64,000 nucleotides of DNA from Thermoguttaceae bacterium (GTDB lineage: Bacteria > Planctomycetota > Planctomycetia > Pirellulales > Thermoguttaceae), in contig JAFQUP010000151.1 in assembly GCA_017408405.1 (NCBI GenBank), positions 50,224 through 114,223 of the forward strand, written 5' to 3'. The translations under genes and the position numbers were made by a program. The notes beneath the pieces were generated by a model. That model had not been told where the DNA came from. It worked only from the letters and a program-made list of their open reading frames with translations, and did no database searches. Shown here piece after piece: positions 41,533 to 51,833 of this stretch (the first letter of the stretch is position 1; every line of letters begins with the position of its first letter).

Positions 41533-43907
41533 GTTTTTTTTTCCTGAATCCACTGTTCCTGACGGCCTTTGCGTGCGTCGGCATCCCGCTCTTACTTCAT
41601 CTTTTGATGCGTCAAAAGCCGCAAAAACTCACATTTCCGGCTTTGCGTTTTCTTCAGATGAAGGAAAGAACGTGCCGCCGTTCACTTCAATTGCGAAACT
41701 GGCTTCTTTTGCTGGTTCGGATGCTTTTGACAGCGCTGCTTGTGTTACTCTTTGCCCGACCGGGGATCCAGTTTACGAAAAATGGTTCTCCCAATGTCAA
41801 AACTGCGGCAGAATACTCAAGTAAACCAACGGCAGCAATTTTCCTGATTGATACTTCCGTTCGCATGGAGTATGTTTTCGAGAACCGTTCACGTCTTGAA
41901 GAAGCGCAGGAACAGGCTCTCCAAATCATGGCAGGCCTTCCTTCCCGCAGTTCAGCCGCGGTAGTATCGACCTCTCTCGCGGCTCCGGCATTTTCACCCG
42001 ATAAAGGAGAAATTCAGCGTCAGATTCAGCAACTGAAAACGGCTCCCAGCAGTCAAACGATTCCGGAAAAGTTTCCAGAAATCCTTAAACTTCTGAAAAC
42101 TTCCGCGTTGGAACAGCAGGAACTTTTTATTTTTACGGACTGCACCAATCAAAGCTGGAGTCTTCACGGACACTCTCAACGAAAAAAATTTGAAGACACA
42201 TTAAATGATCTTCAGAAGGAATTTCCCAATTTACGAATTTCCCTCATTGATGTTGGGATTGAAGCGGCCGCTAACGCCAGACTGGATATTCCAGATGAAA
42301 CGTCCTTTCAAATGGTTCCAGGCGGAGCCATGGAAGTTCATTCACGGATTCTCAGTACGACAGGAAAATCTCATCGGGTCGGCATTTTCGTTCTGGACGA
42401 AACGGGGCATCCCCAACTTCTTGAAGAAAAAGAGATTTCTCCTCTCAATCCCGCTTCACTAACTAATTCTTCCGATAAAATTTCAGAAGTATCTCTTCCT
42501 GTCACATTCCAGTTAGGGAGACTGAAAACAGGAAGTAATCAGGGATTTCTCGCGTTTTTGGATGATGACGCGCTCTCGGCAGACAATGCGCGGGGATTCA
42601 CGATCGAAAAAGCCCCTCCTACCCCAGTTTTACTTGTCGCCAATGATCCGGCCGAGAAAAATGCCTTTTTCGTCCGCCAGGCACTTGCCCCGGCTCAATT
42701 TGCTTTTGAAAACCGCGCGGGATTTGAATGTTCCACGCTTTCCTTCAGCCAATTTTCCGCGTGGATTCTTGGAACTGGAAACTCTTCAGCGCCAAGTACT
42801 TCCGGTAAGGAAATACTGTCGGAAAATTCGATCGAAAATTTAGCTTATCGTTCCGGAACTTTGGAGCGTTTTCACGCGATTTTCTTTTTGGATCCCCCCG
42901 GATTTTCATCGCTTGAATGGAAACGACTTGGCGAATACGTGAATTCAGGAGGAGGCGTTGCCTTTTTCTTGGGACCGTCACTAAAAGATTCTCAAAATTT
43001 TCAACTTGCGGAAGCGCGTCAGTTTTTACCGGCAATTCCGGGATTTCAAGCCCGTTTCCGTAATGGAACAGTACTTAATCCACGTTTTGCGGTGACTCAT
43101 CCGATACTTCAAATTTTCAGAAACCTCGATACCCCAATTCCTTGGGAAGACTCCTCCGTTTTTCGGTCATGGACTCTTGAAGAACCGGCACAGGATACGC
43201 AAATTCTGTTTGAATGGGGGAATCATTCGCCTGCTTTACTATCCAAAACCATCGGAAACGGTCGAGTAGTGCTGGCGGGGACACCGGTCAATACTCTCCC
43301 AAGTGACTCCAGAACACTCTGGAATCTTCTTCCTCAAGGAAATTCGTGGGTTTTTCTGGTCCTAATGAATGCTGTCGCGGAATATCTTTCAGAAGAAAGC
43401 GAAACATCTGTCAATATTTTTACCCATGAAACGCTATCCTTTCCTTTACGCGGCACGGAATCAGAACGTTTTTTCCTCTGCTTTAATCCTTTTTCCTTAC
43501 CTGGAAATCAATATTCAGTTTCTAAAAACCCATCGGCCGATGAAATCGTACTCATTCCGGATCTTGAGCATAATCGACTTGACGTCCCTGCTCTTGAGCA
43601 AAGCGGAAATTATCTTCTCTCAGATTCACGCCAAAGAGAAAATTCGTCGCGGGTATCGAATTTTCTGCGTGGTTTCAGCGTGAATCTCCCATTGGAGCTG
43701 ACGGACCTGAAACGTCTCTCCCATGAAGAAATTCAGCAGTTCTTTCACTCTCATTCCATTATTTTCCTGGAAAATATCCAACTTTTGAAACGAACGATTT
43801 CCGGGACGCAATCCGCCAATGATTTGTTCAACTGGATCGCGACCCTCATCTTGCTGCTTTTCCTTCTGGAAAACTGGCTATCCAATCGTTTTTATCGGAC
43901 TTCATGA
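41529..43907 (+). CDS. BatA-type membrane protein with VWA-like domain (degenerate MIDAS)
   Basis: 792 residues. The aerotolerance N-terminal domain is at 1-80: 'FLNPLFLTAFACVGIPLLLH', 'TFPALRFLQM', then a second transmembrane helix 'LLLLVRMLLTALLVLLFA'. A VWA domain begins at about 100, but its metal site reads 'DTSVRMEY' (108-115) instead of D-x-S-x-S. A beta-rich central region and a glutamine-amidotransferase-like segment follow ('FHAIFFLDPPGFSSLEWKRLG', 'GGGVAFFLGPS'), then a C-terminal transmembrane helix (about 770-785). It overlaps the upstream gene by 4 bp. In planctomycetes such genes sit with MoxR and DUF58 genes; neither is in this window. Confidence 0.85.
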   Translation: MSFFFLNPLFLTAFACVGIPLLLHLLMRQKPQKLTFPALRFLQMKERTCRRSLQLRNWLLLLVRMLLTALLVLLFARPGIQFTKNGSPNVKTAAEYSSKPTAAIFLIDTSVRMEYVFENRSRLEEAQEQALQIMAGLPSRSSAAVVSTSLAAPAFSPDKGEIQRQIQQLKTAPSSQTIPEKFPEILKLLKTSALEQQELFIFTDCTNQSWSLHGHSQRKKFEDTLNDLQKEFPNLRISLIDVGIEAAANARLDIPDETSFQMVPGGAMEVHSRILSTTGKSHRVGIFVLDETGHPQLLEEKEISPLNPASLTNSSDKISEVSLPVTFQLGRLKTGSNQGFLAFLDDDALSADNARGFTIEKAPPTPVLLVANDPAEKNAFFVRQALAPAQFAFENRAGFECSTLSFSQFSAWILGTGNSSAPSTSGKEILSENSIENLAYRSGTLERFHAIFFLDPPGFSSLEWKRLGEYVNSGGGVAFFLGPSLKDSQNFQLAEARQFLPAIPGFQARFRNGTVLNPRFAVTHPILQIFRNLDTPIPWEDSSVFRSWTLEEPAQDTQILFEWGNHSPALLSKTIGNGRVVLAGTPVNTLPSDSRTLWNLLPQGNSWVFLVLMNAVAEYLSEESETSVNIFTHETLSFPLRGTESERFFLCFNPFSLPGNQYSVSKNPSADEIVLIPDLEHNRLDVPALEQSGNYLLSDSRQRENSSRVSNFLRGFSVNLPLELTDLKRLSHEEIQQFFHSHSIIFLENIQLLKRTISGTQSANDLFNWIATLILLLFLLENWLSNRFYRTS

Positions 43908-43966
43908 GCATATTGCTCTTCATTTGAATCCCCTTATTTTTCATTCCAGAAAGTTTCATTCAGTTC

Positions 43967-46306
43967 ATGTTTCATCCAATTTTTGACAGTTTCGTCTTCC
44001 TTTCCATCGCCATTCTTCTTTTGGCTGGCGCAGCATGGCAGACTGCGCCAAGACGAAACGGACGAAAACAGTGGAATCTTATTCTTCTGCGCTGGATTAC
44101 TCTTTCTCTGCTTTTGCTGATCCTGAGCCGCCCTTCCGTTTCCACGACCGAGAGCGAGGTATTTCCAGGTACGGTCTTCATTCTCGCAGATACGTCCGGA
44201 AGTATGGAAATCAAAGATGAACCCGCATTAAAAACGTCTCAAACGGCGATTTCTTCATCCGAGACCTCCAACTCTGAAGCATTAATTTCCCGTTATTCCG
44301 CAATGTGTCAAGCCCTAAACGCCTCTTCCGATGAACTGGCGAAAATGACTCAAAATGTTCAAACCGAGGTTTTCTCATTCGACGAATCTCTTCAGCCGCT
44401 TTCAATGGCTTCCAATGGAAAAATTTCATTCCCTCCCTTAGCTCAGGGAGAAAAGACCGCGATGGGAAATATTCTGCTGAATCTTCTCCAAAAATCTTCC
44501 GGACGCAAAATCCTGGGCGTCGTCCTCTTGAGTGACGGTGCTCAACGTTCCCTTCCTCCGAAAGATACCCTGCCGCAAACTGCCGCACGACGTTTTACTC
44601 AATTGGGAATTCCTCTTTACCCCGTATGTTTTGGTTCTGACCAGCCTCAAACCGCGAATTTTGACGCGGCGGTTGAAGACCTAATCGCGGAACAGCGAGT
44701 GTTCGTGGATACGGAAGTCACCGTCACTGGGCGAATACGCCTGAATGGTTTTTCCGGACATAAAGTTCCTGTCGAACTGTTAGCCGAAAACGCTTCCGGT
44801 CAAATGGACATTGTCGCTCAAACGATTATTCAGCCGGAAAATCCATCAGAAACCCTTCCGGTACTTCTCTCATGGGTCCCCAAAGAACCAGGTGAAATTA
44901 AACTTTCATTACGCGTGCCAGTAATGGAAAATGAAATTTCTCCCTCCAATAATCAGCTGGACGCATTCGTGACGATCGTCAAAAGCGGTTTGCGAATCCT
45001 CTGTGTCGAGGGAGCGTTCCGTCCTGAAACGGCCTTTCTGCGCCGCTCACTGGATTCCGCGGAAGAAATTCAACTGGATTTGATTCGTTTGGGAAAAATC
45101 GAAAAGGAATCTTTAAATCATTCAAATTCACAAAATTCACGGAGGCCGGATCTTCAAAAAATTCTTCAGGAAGAATACGCAGCAATTATTTTAGGCGATG
45201 TTTCAGCCTCCAATTTCCGGGATGAAGAATTAACCCTTCTGGCACGTAAAGTATCCAATGGAACTGGCCTCCTGACCATGGGAGGACTTCAAAATTATGG
45301 ACCGGGAGGTTTCGCGGATTCACCGCTGGCCCCTCTCCTTCCTGTTCTTCTTACCCACTCTTCATCAGAGATAACTGACGAGATATTCCAAAATTCCCAC
45401 TGGAATCAGCCGGTCCAAATGAAACTTACTCCTGCTGGGAAGCTCCACCAGGCCCTGGTTCTCGACTCCGATAAAACGTACTCCGATCAACTTTGGTCCA
45501 AGCTGCCTCCTCTGGACGGAGCGAATCGATTTTCCGGCTGGAAACCCGGAGCAGTCATTCTCGCCTCCGATTTTACTCAAAGCAATCACGAAATACCTCT
45601 TCTTCTTGAACAAAGTTACGGAAAAGGGCGCGTAATGTCTTTAGCGGTTGATTCTACCTGGCGCTGGTGGATGGCTGGATTTGAAGAGCAGCACAAACGC
45701 TTTTGGCGTCAAATCATTTTCTGGCTCGCAAACCGCCAAACGGCTCTGGATGGAACTGTTTCTCTCATCCTGCCGCAAAGAAGATTTCCTCAGGAACAAA
45801 TGATTGAATTTCAGGTATCCGCACGTCTTTCCAGCGGAGAAACCGTCACTCCGCCTCCACAAAACGATAAAGCGGAAAACTGGCGGGCGTTTCTGGAAAA
45901 TCCGGACGGAAAAAAAGTGGAAATACCTCTCAATTATTCTCAAAACGTCATGACAGGAAAAATCCCTCCGAATCTCTCTGTCGGCGACTATACTTTGTCG
46001 GCCGAAGTTACGCACCAAAACCAGAAAATCGGTGAAGCGCGATGCCGATTTCAAATTTTTCATCACGATCTGGAGATGGACCAGGCCCAGGCGGAACCAC
46101 AGATGATGGCAGCTTTAGCTCATTCAACTGGAGGCGAAATGATTGAGCGCAGCGATTTGGGAAATCTATGGAAAAAACTGTCTGAAAATCGGGATGAACT
46201 CAAAATTGAAAGAATCATCGAAATTCCGATCTGGGACCGCTGGTGGTGGTTCACGGCTCTTTTGGGCTGTCTGACTATTGAATGGATTATTCGGAAAAGA
46301 CAGTGA
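43967..46306 (+). CDS. VWA-domain membrane protein with intact MIDAS
   Basis: 779 residues. Two N-terminal transmembrane helices lie at about 8-24 and 39-54. The VWA domain begins about 68 with an intact metal site 'LADTSGSM' (DTSGS, 75-79) and a later 'GVVLLSDGAQRS'. A central beta-rich region is followed by a GATase-like part ('GLRILCVEGAFRPETAFLRR', 'GTGLLTMGGLQNYGPGGF', 'GKGRVMSLAVDSTWRWWM'). The C-terminus has a transmembrane helix ('WFTALLGCLTIEWII'). It resembles the BatB-like partner of the preceding protein, so the pair probably forms one inner-membrane complex. It lies 59 bp downstream of that gene. Confidence 0.87.
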   Translation: MFHPIFDSFVFLSIAILLLAGAAWQTAPRRNGRKQWNLILLRWITLSLLLLILSRPSVSTTESEVFPGTVFILADTSGSMEIKDEPALKTSQTAISSSETSNSEALISRYSAMCQALNASSDELAKMTQNVQTEVFSFDESLQPLSMASNGKISFPPLAQGEKTAMGNILLNLLQKSSGRKILGVVLLSDGAQRSLPPKDTLPQTAARRFTQLGIPLYPVCFGSDQPQTANFDAAVEDLIAEQRVFVDTEVTVTGRIRLNGFSGHKVPVELLAENASGQMDIVAQTIIQPENPSETLPVLLSWVPKEPGEIKLSLRVPVMENEISPSNNQLDAFVTIVKSGLRILCVEGAFRPETAFLRRSLDSAEEIQLDLIRLGKIEKESLNHSNSQNSRRPDLQKILQEEYAAIILGDVSASNFRDEELTLLARKVSNGTGLLTMGGLQNYGPGGFADSPLAPLLPVLLTHSSSEITDEIFQNSHWNQPVQMKLTPAGKLHQALVLDSDKTYSDQLWSKLPPLDGANRFSGWKPGAVILASDFTQSNHEIPLLLEQSYGKGRVMSLAVDSTWRWWMAGFEEQHKRFWRQIIFWLANRQTALDGTVSLILPQRRFPQEQMIEFQVSARLSSGETVTPPPQNDKAENWRAFLENPDGKKVEIPLNYSQNVMTGKIPPNLSVGDYTLSAEVTHQNQKIGEARCRFQIFHHDLEMDQAQAEPQMMAALAHSTGGEMIERSDLGNLWKKLSENRDELKIERIIEIPIWDRWWWFTALLGCLTIEWIIRKRQ

Positions 46307-46393
46307 ACAAATTTTAAAATTCCTCTGGTATGAATTTTAAAAATAGTGTAAAATAAATTAAAGAATGGAAAAGATTCCAGGAAATCACGTTAA

Positions 46394-46560
46394 GGATCCT
46401 TCCCAAAACCGCTTTCAAGGGAGAAAAACCAGAGTGTTTTGAATTTTCGCGTGACGCCGGAAATTCCGTATCTTCGGGAATTCGCGAGACTTTTGGTAAC
46501 ACCGTCAAAAAACAAAATCATCCGTTTGAGGGAAATCAACATTGGGAAGTACCCCTTAAG
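46394..46560. repeat. Dispersed ~160-bp element, copy 5
   Basis: Left end GGATCCTTCCCAAAACCG; centre 'TGTTTTGAATTTTCGCGTGA' as in copy 3; right end 'CATTGGGAAGTACCCCTTAA', whose reverse complement matches the left end. It sits in the gap between the VWA gene and the AsmA-like gene. The in-frame extension of the latter upstream to 46439 therefore runs inside the element and is unlikely to be translated. A TAAAAT promoter-like box lies at about 46350, before the element. Confidence 0.65.
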
Positions 46561-46624
46561 ACGCTCCGCCTTAAACTTTTCCACTTCAGATTTAATTGAA
46601 TTTTCCCAATGTCAGGTTTCCTTC

Positions 46625-49600
46625 ATGGCACGAATCATCCGAAAATCACGCTGGACATTCCTGAGATGGACGATTTTTTTGTTCATCTCTGTCGGAGTTT
46701 TGGCGCTATGTTTCCTGACTCATGAACTGGACACCATCATCCATAAACGGGTTTTGGAAAATTTTCAAAAAAGATTTGTCGCCGCCAATATTTACGTTTC
46801 CTCTACTCACTTGGCTCGTGAAAAGGGAATTGAACTTTCCCAATTTGTTCTCATGGCAGACTATGAATCGGACGATCCGTCTGAACGATCAAGCTTTCCG
46901 CCGGTTCTTAAAGCGGAGCACGTACTTTTGGACTGCCCTTCCCGAATTGAGGAATTAGCCTTAGCCAAGGATATTCCCATCAAAACCGTCATCTTCGATA
47001 CGGGAACGATTCACACCTACCGACGTCCGGATGGCTCCTGGTCACTTGAGGCGTTAAAAACAAATTCCAGTCTTCCGACAGATCCCTCAATGCCTCCGAC
47101 TGCCATTCTGTTCAGAAACACGACGATCGTTCTTCACGATATGATGGACTCTGAGCATGAACGGAAACTGATTCTCCGAAATGTTGAAATGACGATTGAG
47201 GGAGTAAGAAATGTTACCCGAAACGCCAAAGGAGAAGAAGTTCCAGATGAAACCGGTGCCCCGCGTCTCTTCTCCGCAGCTCCTTTTCACGGAACGGCTG
47301 AATCGGAATTTACCCGTTCAATTAAATTCTCTGGATATTTTTACGCGAAAGAAGGTGAAATTTTCGTGGACGTGGATCTGAAGGGACTGAATTATTCCGA
47401 AGATTTTCGGAGTTCCATTCCTTTGGAAATCGCGGAACGGTTTCGTGAATTAAAAGACATCCGAGGGCAAATAGACGCAAAAGCCAAAGTTGCCGCGGAT
47501 CTTCAGGATTTTAATTCCGCTCTCTTTTCTTTGGAAGGAAAAATGACTGATGGTCGTTCCACGGATCCGCGTTTTCCAAAACTGGTCTCATCTCTGACAA
47601 CTGATTTTAATATCACGAATGAAGGTTTCCATTTTCCAAACCTGAATGTTCGATTGGGAAGCGGACTGCTCAATCTAAACGTAATTCAGCGTGGATACGG
47701 AACAAATGCCTCTAAAAAAATCTCTTCCAAAATCCGAAAAATCGAACTTTCTGAAGGGCTTTTGGCTTCATTGCCAAACTGGCTTCAGAAACTCATGAGA
47801 GATTTGAACCCTGACGGCATTTTCGACATGGACGCGGAATTTCTCTTCGATGGACGATACTGGACGACCAATGGAAAAGTTACCTGCTCAAATATCAGCA
47901 TCAACTATGCTCATTTTCCATATCGCCTGGAAAAAATGAACGGGGAAATTCTGCTGAATGGAAGTCAAATCAGTTGCCAATTTTATTCCAAACCTCAGCA
48001 AACTCAAATCAGAGGGAATTTTACGGTTTCTTCAAAACAAAATCCGAAACCTTCAACGGGAAACATTCAAATCCAGGGACAAAAAATTCCGGTAGATGAA
48101 AGGCTCCTCAATGCCCTTTCTGATGAAAAGGCCGAATTCATCCGTTCTCTGGAAATTAGCGGAAATATCAACGTAAACGCTGAATTCCAATACGTAATGA
48201 ATCAGAAAATTCCGCAAAACACTTTCTCTGCCTCTGTTGAACTTCTCAAAATATCTTGCCGTTCACGAGCTTTTCCGTATCCTCTGCGCGAAGTTGAAGG
48301 CCGTATTCAAATTCAGGATCAGAAAATTTACGCGCAAAATATTCGCGGCTCAAACGGAAACGCGAAAGTAAACCTTTCCTTCTCCGGAAAAATTCCTTCA
48401 CGGCTATCACCGGTTGCCGGATTAGAGACGAATTCCGAAATCGCGCGCCATAATATTCGAAAACTTCCCGCGCCCTCCGCTTCCATAAATAGAAAAAACT
48501 CAAATCCGGCAATCGATCTTCACGAACGCGACAAGAATCCTTTGAACCTCCAGGCTGAAAATTCTCAGATGCCCAATTCCAAAACCTCTATCCTTCCTGA
48601 TGAATTTGAATTCAAATTAACCGGAACAAACGTGACTTTAGACAGTGAACTTTACGTAAATCTTCCTCCTAAAGCCGCTGAAATCTTTCGCTATGTTCAG
48701 CCCCATGGAACAGTAAACGTCCAATACGAATACCGTTCCCCAAAAAAAGAAAAAATTTCATCTTCCTTAACTCAAGCGAATCCATCCCTTTCCAACCACA
48801 AAAATACCTTTTCACCGGCTCAAACATTTCTTTCGGTTGATTCAACCTCAAGCGGAATTCGCATTTCCCTTCCCGGAATGAACTACTGGCTGGATGATTT
48901 CCGTGGTGTTTTTCAGTACCAGAACGGACAAATTCAGCTTCGAAAATTCAGCGCGGCGCATAATTCCACACGATTTTCCGGAAGTGTTTCGGGAAATGTC
49001 CGTTCTGTTAATCAATGGAACTTTCGATTTGATCAGCTGACTATCGATAATTTACGCTTTGACCAGGATCTTATGGCTGCCATTCCGGAAGCCGCGCGTG
49101 TCGTCATCGCCGCCAGACGACCGGAAGGCTCCCTCTACTTTAACGGATCCTTGGATTTTCACTATGATAATCACACCGAAAAACCTTTTTCTCTCGATTG
49201 GGATGGAGAACTTGGAATCGTCAGCGGAACTCTTAATTTCAGTCTTCCATTAACCGCTATCAACGGTGGAATACGACTCACTGGACACCTGGATCAAAAT
49301 TCTTTTTTCTGCGGCGGTGAATTGGGTATCGACTCTCTTTTTCAGCAAAACATTCAATTTACCCAAATTACCGGCCCCATTTGGATCGATAATCGCCAAA
49401 TTATCATTGGAGGTGACGCGGATCGTTTCATCAACGAAAAATTTGGAAAAAACCGGATCCGTCAATCCACAGGAAACGCCGCGCCTTCTCTCAACGCTAA
49501 ATTTATCGGCGGTGATCTTTATGGTACGTTTGCGCTTCAATTTGGATACCCTTCCACTTTTCAAAGCCGCATCGTTCTGACAAACGGTTTCCTGGAAAAC

Positions 49601-50155
49601 TGTTCCACTCTGACCGGCAATGACCAACTCAAGGGGAAAATGTTCGGGTCCGTCACCCTCACCGGAACGGATTCTTCACTTCATTCCCTAAAGGGAAAAG
49701 GAGAATTTCATCTGATTGATGCCGACATTTACCGATTATCTGTCATGATGTCTTTATTGAAGATACTTTCACTTAAAGAAGTAAATGATACCGGTTTCAG
49801 TTCAAGTGACATGAAATTCAGAATCGAAGGAAACCATATCTACTTTGACCAGATCGATTTTTATGGTGATGCCTTTAGTCTCATCGGAAAAGGCGAAATG
49901 GATTTTCGAAGTCAGGTAAAACTCGTTTTCTATAGCGTGATGGGCCGTAACGACAAAAAAATCCCAATTATCAGTCCTCTGCTTCACGCGACCGGACGGC
50001 AGATGCTGCTCATCACGATGAAAGGACCTGTCCAGAATCCCCAGATCACCCAGCAGCCGCTTCCTGGGCTGAATATGGCAATCCAGCAAATGGAAGAAGA
50101 ACTAACTCCTCCTTCCATTCTGCCTCAAAACAGCCGACCGGGCCTGAATCATTAA
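46625..50155 (+). CDS. Very large AsmA/TamB-like envelope protein
   Basis: 1176 residues from the ATG at 46625. The open frame extends to 46439, but the first 62 residues come from the repeat element and lack homology features. The N-terminus 'WTFLRWTIFLFISVGVLALC' is a membrane anchor. The rest is long beta-rich sequence with repeated 'LSFSGKIP', 'GSVSGNVRS', 'LKGKGEFHLIDADIY' elements typical of AsmA/DUF3971 bridge-like proteins. The C-terminal 'GKGEMDFRSQVKLVFYSVMG' is the family's conserved region, followed by 'GPVQNPQITQQPLPG'. Likely anchored in the inner membrane and spanning the periplasm, with a role in lipid or outer-membrane assembly. No RBS is obvious. Confidence 0.82.
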   Translation: MARIIRKSRWTFLRWTIFLFISVGVLALCFLTHELDTIIHKRVLENFQKRFVAANIYVSSTHLAREKGIELSQFVLMADYESDDPSERSSFPPVLKAEHVLLDCPSRIEELALAKDIPIKTVIFDTGTIHTYRRPDGSWSLEALKTNSSLPTDPSMPPTAILFRNTTIVLHDMMDSEHERKLILRNVEMTIEGVRNVTRNAKGEEVPDETGAPRLFSAAPFHGTAESEFTRSIKFSGYFYAKEGEIFVDVDLKGLNYSEDFRSSIPLEIAERFRELKDIRGQIDAKAKVAADLQDFNSALFSLEGKMTDGRSTDPRFPKLVSSLTTDFNITNEGFHFPNLNVRLGSGLLNLNVIQRGYGTNASKKISSKIRKIELSEGLLASLPNWLQKLMRDLNPDGIFDMDAEFLFDGRYWTTNGKVTCSNISINYAHFPYRLEKMNGEILLNGSQISCQFYSKPQQTQIRGNFTVSSKQNPKPSTGNIQIQGQKIPVDERLLNALSDEKAEFIRSLEISGNINVNAEFQYVMNQKIPQNTFSASVELLKISCRSRAFPYPLREVEGRIQIQDQKIYAQNIRGSNGNAKVNLSFSGKIPSRLSPVAGLETNSEIARHNIRKLPAPSASINRKNSNPAIDLHERDKNPLNLQAENSQMPNSKTSILPDEFEFKLTGTNVTLDSELYVNLPPKAAEIFRYVQPHGTVNVQYEYRSPKKEKISSSLTQANPSLSNHKNTFSPAQTFLSVDSTSSGIRISLPGMNYWLDDFRGVFQYQNGQIQLRKFSAAHNSTRFSGSVSGNVRSVNQWNFRFDQLTIDNLRFDQDLMAAIPEAARVVIAARRPEGSLYFNGSLDFHYDNHTEKPFSLDWDGELGIVSGTLNFSLPLTAINGGIRLTGHLDQNSFFCGGELGIDSLFQQNIQFTQITGPIWIDNRQIIIGGDADRFINEKFGKNRIRQSTGNAAPSLNAKFIGGDLYGTFALQFGYPSTFQSRIVLTNGFLENCSTLTGNDQLKGKMFGSVTLTGTDSSLHSLKGKGEFHLIDADIYRLSVMMSLLKILSLKEVNDTGFSSSDMKFRIEGNHIYFDQIDFYGDAFSLIGKGEMDFRSQVKLVFYSVMGRNDKKIPIISPLLHATGRQMLLITMKGPVQNPQITQQPLPGLNMAIQQMEEELTPPSILPQNSRPGLNH

Positions 50156-50194
50156 ATAGTATGTTCAGCGTTTAAACTATTCGCAAAGTTTAAG

Positions 50195-51565
50195 CTATTC
50201 GCAAACTTCCGGAAGCTCCCTGAAACAGAAAAGCCAGAGTACCGCAAAAACCACGATAGCGGCTACGGAAATCCAAAAGACTGCCCATCCGCCAAGAGAA
50301 AGTACCAAAGGAAGTGCCATGGAAGTCCAAAGACCACCACCCATGATTGGTTCATGGAACATCTGCTTGCTTCCGAACGCGGTCATCGCACTCGTCTTAT
50401 TCTCTGGATCTGCCGTTCTCAAAAGCAGCAGGCCCGTTGCCGTGACTCCTGACATTTGTCCAAATTCAGCTATCGCGCGTTCAAACCAATCTCTTTTGAA
50501 AATACGGGGAGCAATAAAAAGAACACAAAACAGATTCCAAACGGTACCGCTGACAATCAGCAGGAGCAATGGCAACCAATACTCGGCCACAAAATCAAGA
50601 CGAATCGACGCAACGGCCGACACCACAAGAAAATCAAGCGATGCTCCGGCAATTCGATTGATTTGCCCTCCATCCACGAATGTCTCCAAACGCAATTGGC
50701 GAAGTATCATCTGAACGATCAATCCGCCAATCATACAGAACGGAAAGAGCGGAAAACTTTGGAAAATACGAAGTTTCTGAAAACTTTCCGGAAAATACGG
50801 ATCACAAAACATAAAAAATTCTTTCAAACCAAGACCCACTAAAAGCGCAAGACCAAAAATTGAAATATGAAACGCCAGCGAATCAAGAGAATCCGAATAA
50901 ACAGTCTGAACTCCCGCCGAAGGTCTCTCTTTCTCCGGTGAATAAAAACCAAGCTGCTCCAAGCGTTCCGCGTCTTCTGTTCTGCGAATATTTTTAAGAA
51001 TTCCTTTCCAATGCGCCCAGTTGATCAGAGCGGTTCCCAGAACGATTCCCACGATCAAACCCGCCGTAGCAGTCGCAAAACCAAGATCTTTCCCTTCTTC
51101 CCAACCCAAAACGGAAAATGTTTCGCTCAATCCTCCTACCGTACCATGTCCCCCCTCAAAACCAATTTCAATCAAGTTTCCGAAAAGAGGCGTAACATGA
51201 AAAAACGGAACAAGAATCAGCATCGTGATCCCAAGTCCAACGACATACTGTCCCCAGGCGCAGATCTGTCCAAAGGCAACCTGAGTTCCAGTCATGCGCC
51301 ACATCCCCTTGATTTTGGGCATGGAAGCCCCCAAAAAAAGAGCGGCAAATACGATATTAATGAGAAACCCGGGAAGAGAACCCCAGCCCGCGGTGCATCC
51401 TGACGGCACGGAATCTCCCCACCAGGTCAGGATCAAAAGCCCTATGGTCCCGCCAATGACAGATGACGGAAGGTAAAGTTTGCGAAAAAGCGGAATGGAC
51501 GAGCGCAAAAACTTTCCAATCAAAAGCAGGACACAAAGGGAACAAAATGACTGAACGATCACCAT
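50195..51565 (-). CDS. Sodium/glutamate symporter (GltS/ESS) family protein
   Basis: 456 residues from the ATG at 51565; the open frame goes to 51652 but without a sensible N-terminus. About ten hydrophobic segments. 'KLYLPSSVIGGTIGLLIL' and 'GFEGGHGTVGGLSETFSVLG' match the duplicated GltS core, and 'FGQMSGVTATGLLLLRTADP' is the second-half counterpart. It imports glutamate or a related acid with Na+. A cytoplasmic loop of about 60 residues separates the halves and carries 'RRTEDAERLEQLGFYSPEKE'. It has no clear operon partner; the hydroxyacyl-CoA dehydrogenase gene lies beyond a repeat element. Confidence 0.9.
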   Translation of the reverse strand: MVIVQSFCSLCVLLLIGKFLRSSIPLFRKLYLPSSVIGGTIGLLILTWWGDSVPSGCTAGWGSLPGFLINIVFAALFLGASMPKIKGMWRMTGTQVAFGQICAWGQYVVGLGITMLILVPFFHVTPLFGNLIEIGFEGGHGTVGGLSETFSVLGWEEGKDLGFATATAGLIVGIVLGTALINWAHWKGILKNIRRTEDAERLEQLGFYSPEKERPSAGVQTVYSDSLDSLAFHISIFGLALLVGLGLKEFFMFCDPYFPESFQKLRIFQSFPLFPFCMIGGLIVQMILRQLRLETFVDGGQINRIAGASLDFLVVSAVASIRLDFVAEYWLPLLLLIVSGTVWNLFCVLFIAPRIFKRDWFERAIAEFGQMSGVTATGLLLLRTADPENKTSAMTAFGSKQMFHEPIMGGGLWTSMALPLVLSLGGWAVFWISVAAIVVFAVLWLFCFRELPEVCE

Positions 51566-51671
51566 GACTGAACACTCTCTGTTTTGAAGGCAACATTTAT
51601 CAAAAACACAAAATTCCATGAACAATTGGAGGGAAGAAATTTTATGTTTCACACCAAATTGAATAACTTTA

Positions 51672-51833
51672 GAAAACTTCCCAAAACCTAATTTCCAGAG
51701 AAACAGTTCATCTGATTTTTAACTGCCTCCTGAATACCCCGCGCATTTTCGAACGCGCGAAACTCTTGGCAGCTTGCGAAAATTCAAGCCTCAACCGTTT
51801 TTCTCTCTCAAAAAATATTTTGGAAGGATTCCC
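51672..51833. repeat. Dispersed ~160-bp element, copy 6
   Basis: Left end GAAAACTTCCCAAAACCTAA; right end 'ATTTTGGAAGGATTCCC', reverse-complementary to the left terminus. The centre carries GCGC/GCGC and CTGCC/GGCAG inverted repeats. Its right end abuts the stop codon of the hydroxyacyl-CoA dehydrogenase (51834-51836). Confidence 0.65.

Noticed and set aside
46439..46624. Longer N-terminus for the AsmA-like protein
   Set aside because: This stretch lies mostly within a dispersed repeat element and encodes no membrane anchor; the anchor begins after the ATG at 46625.
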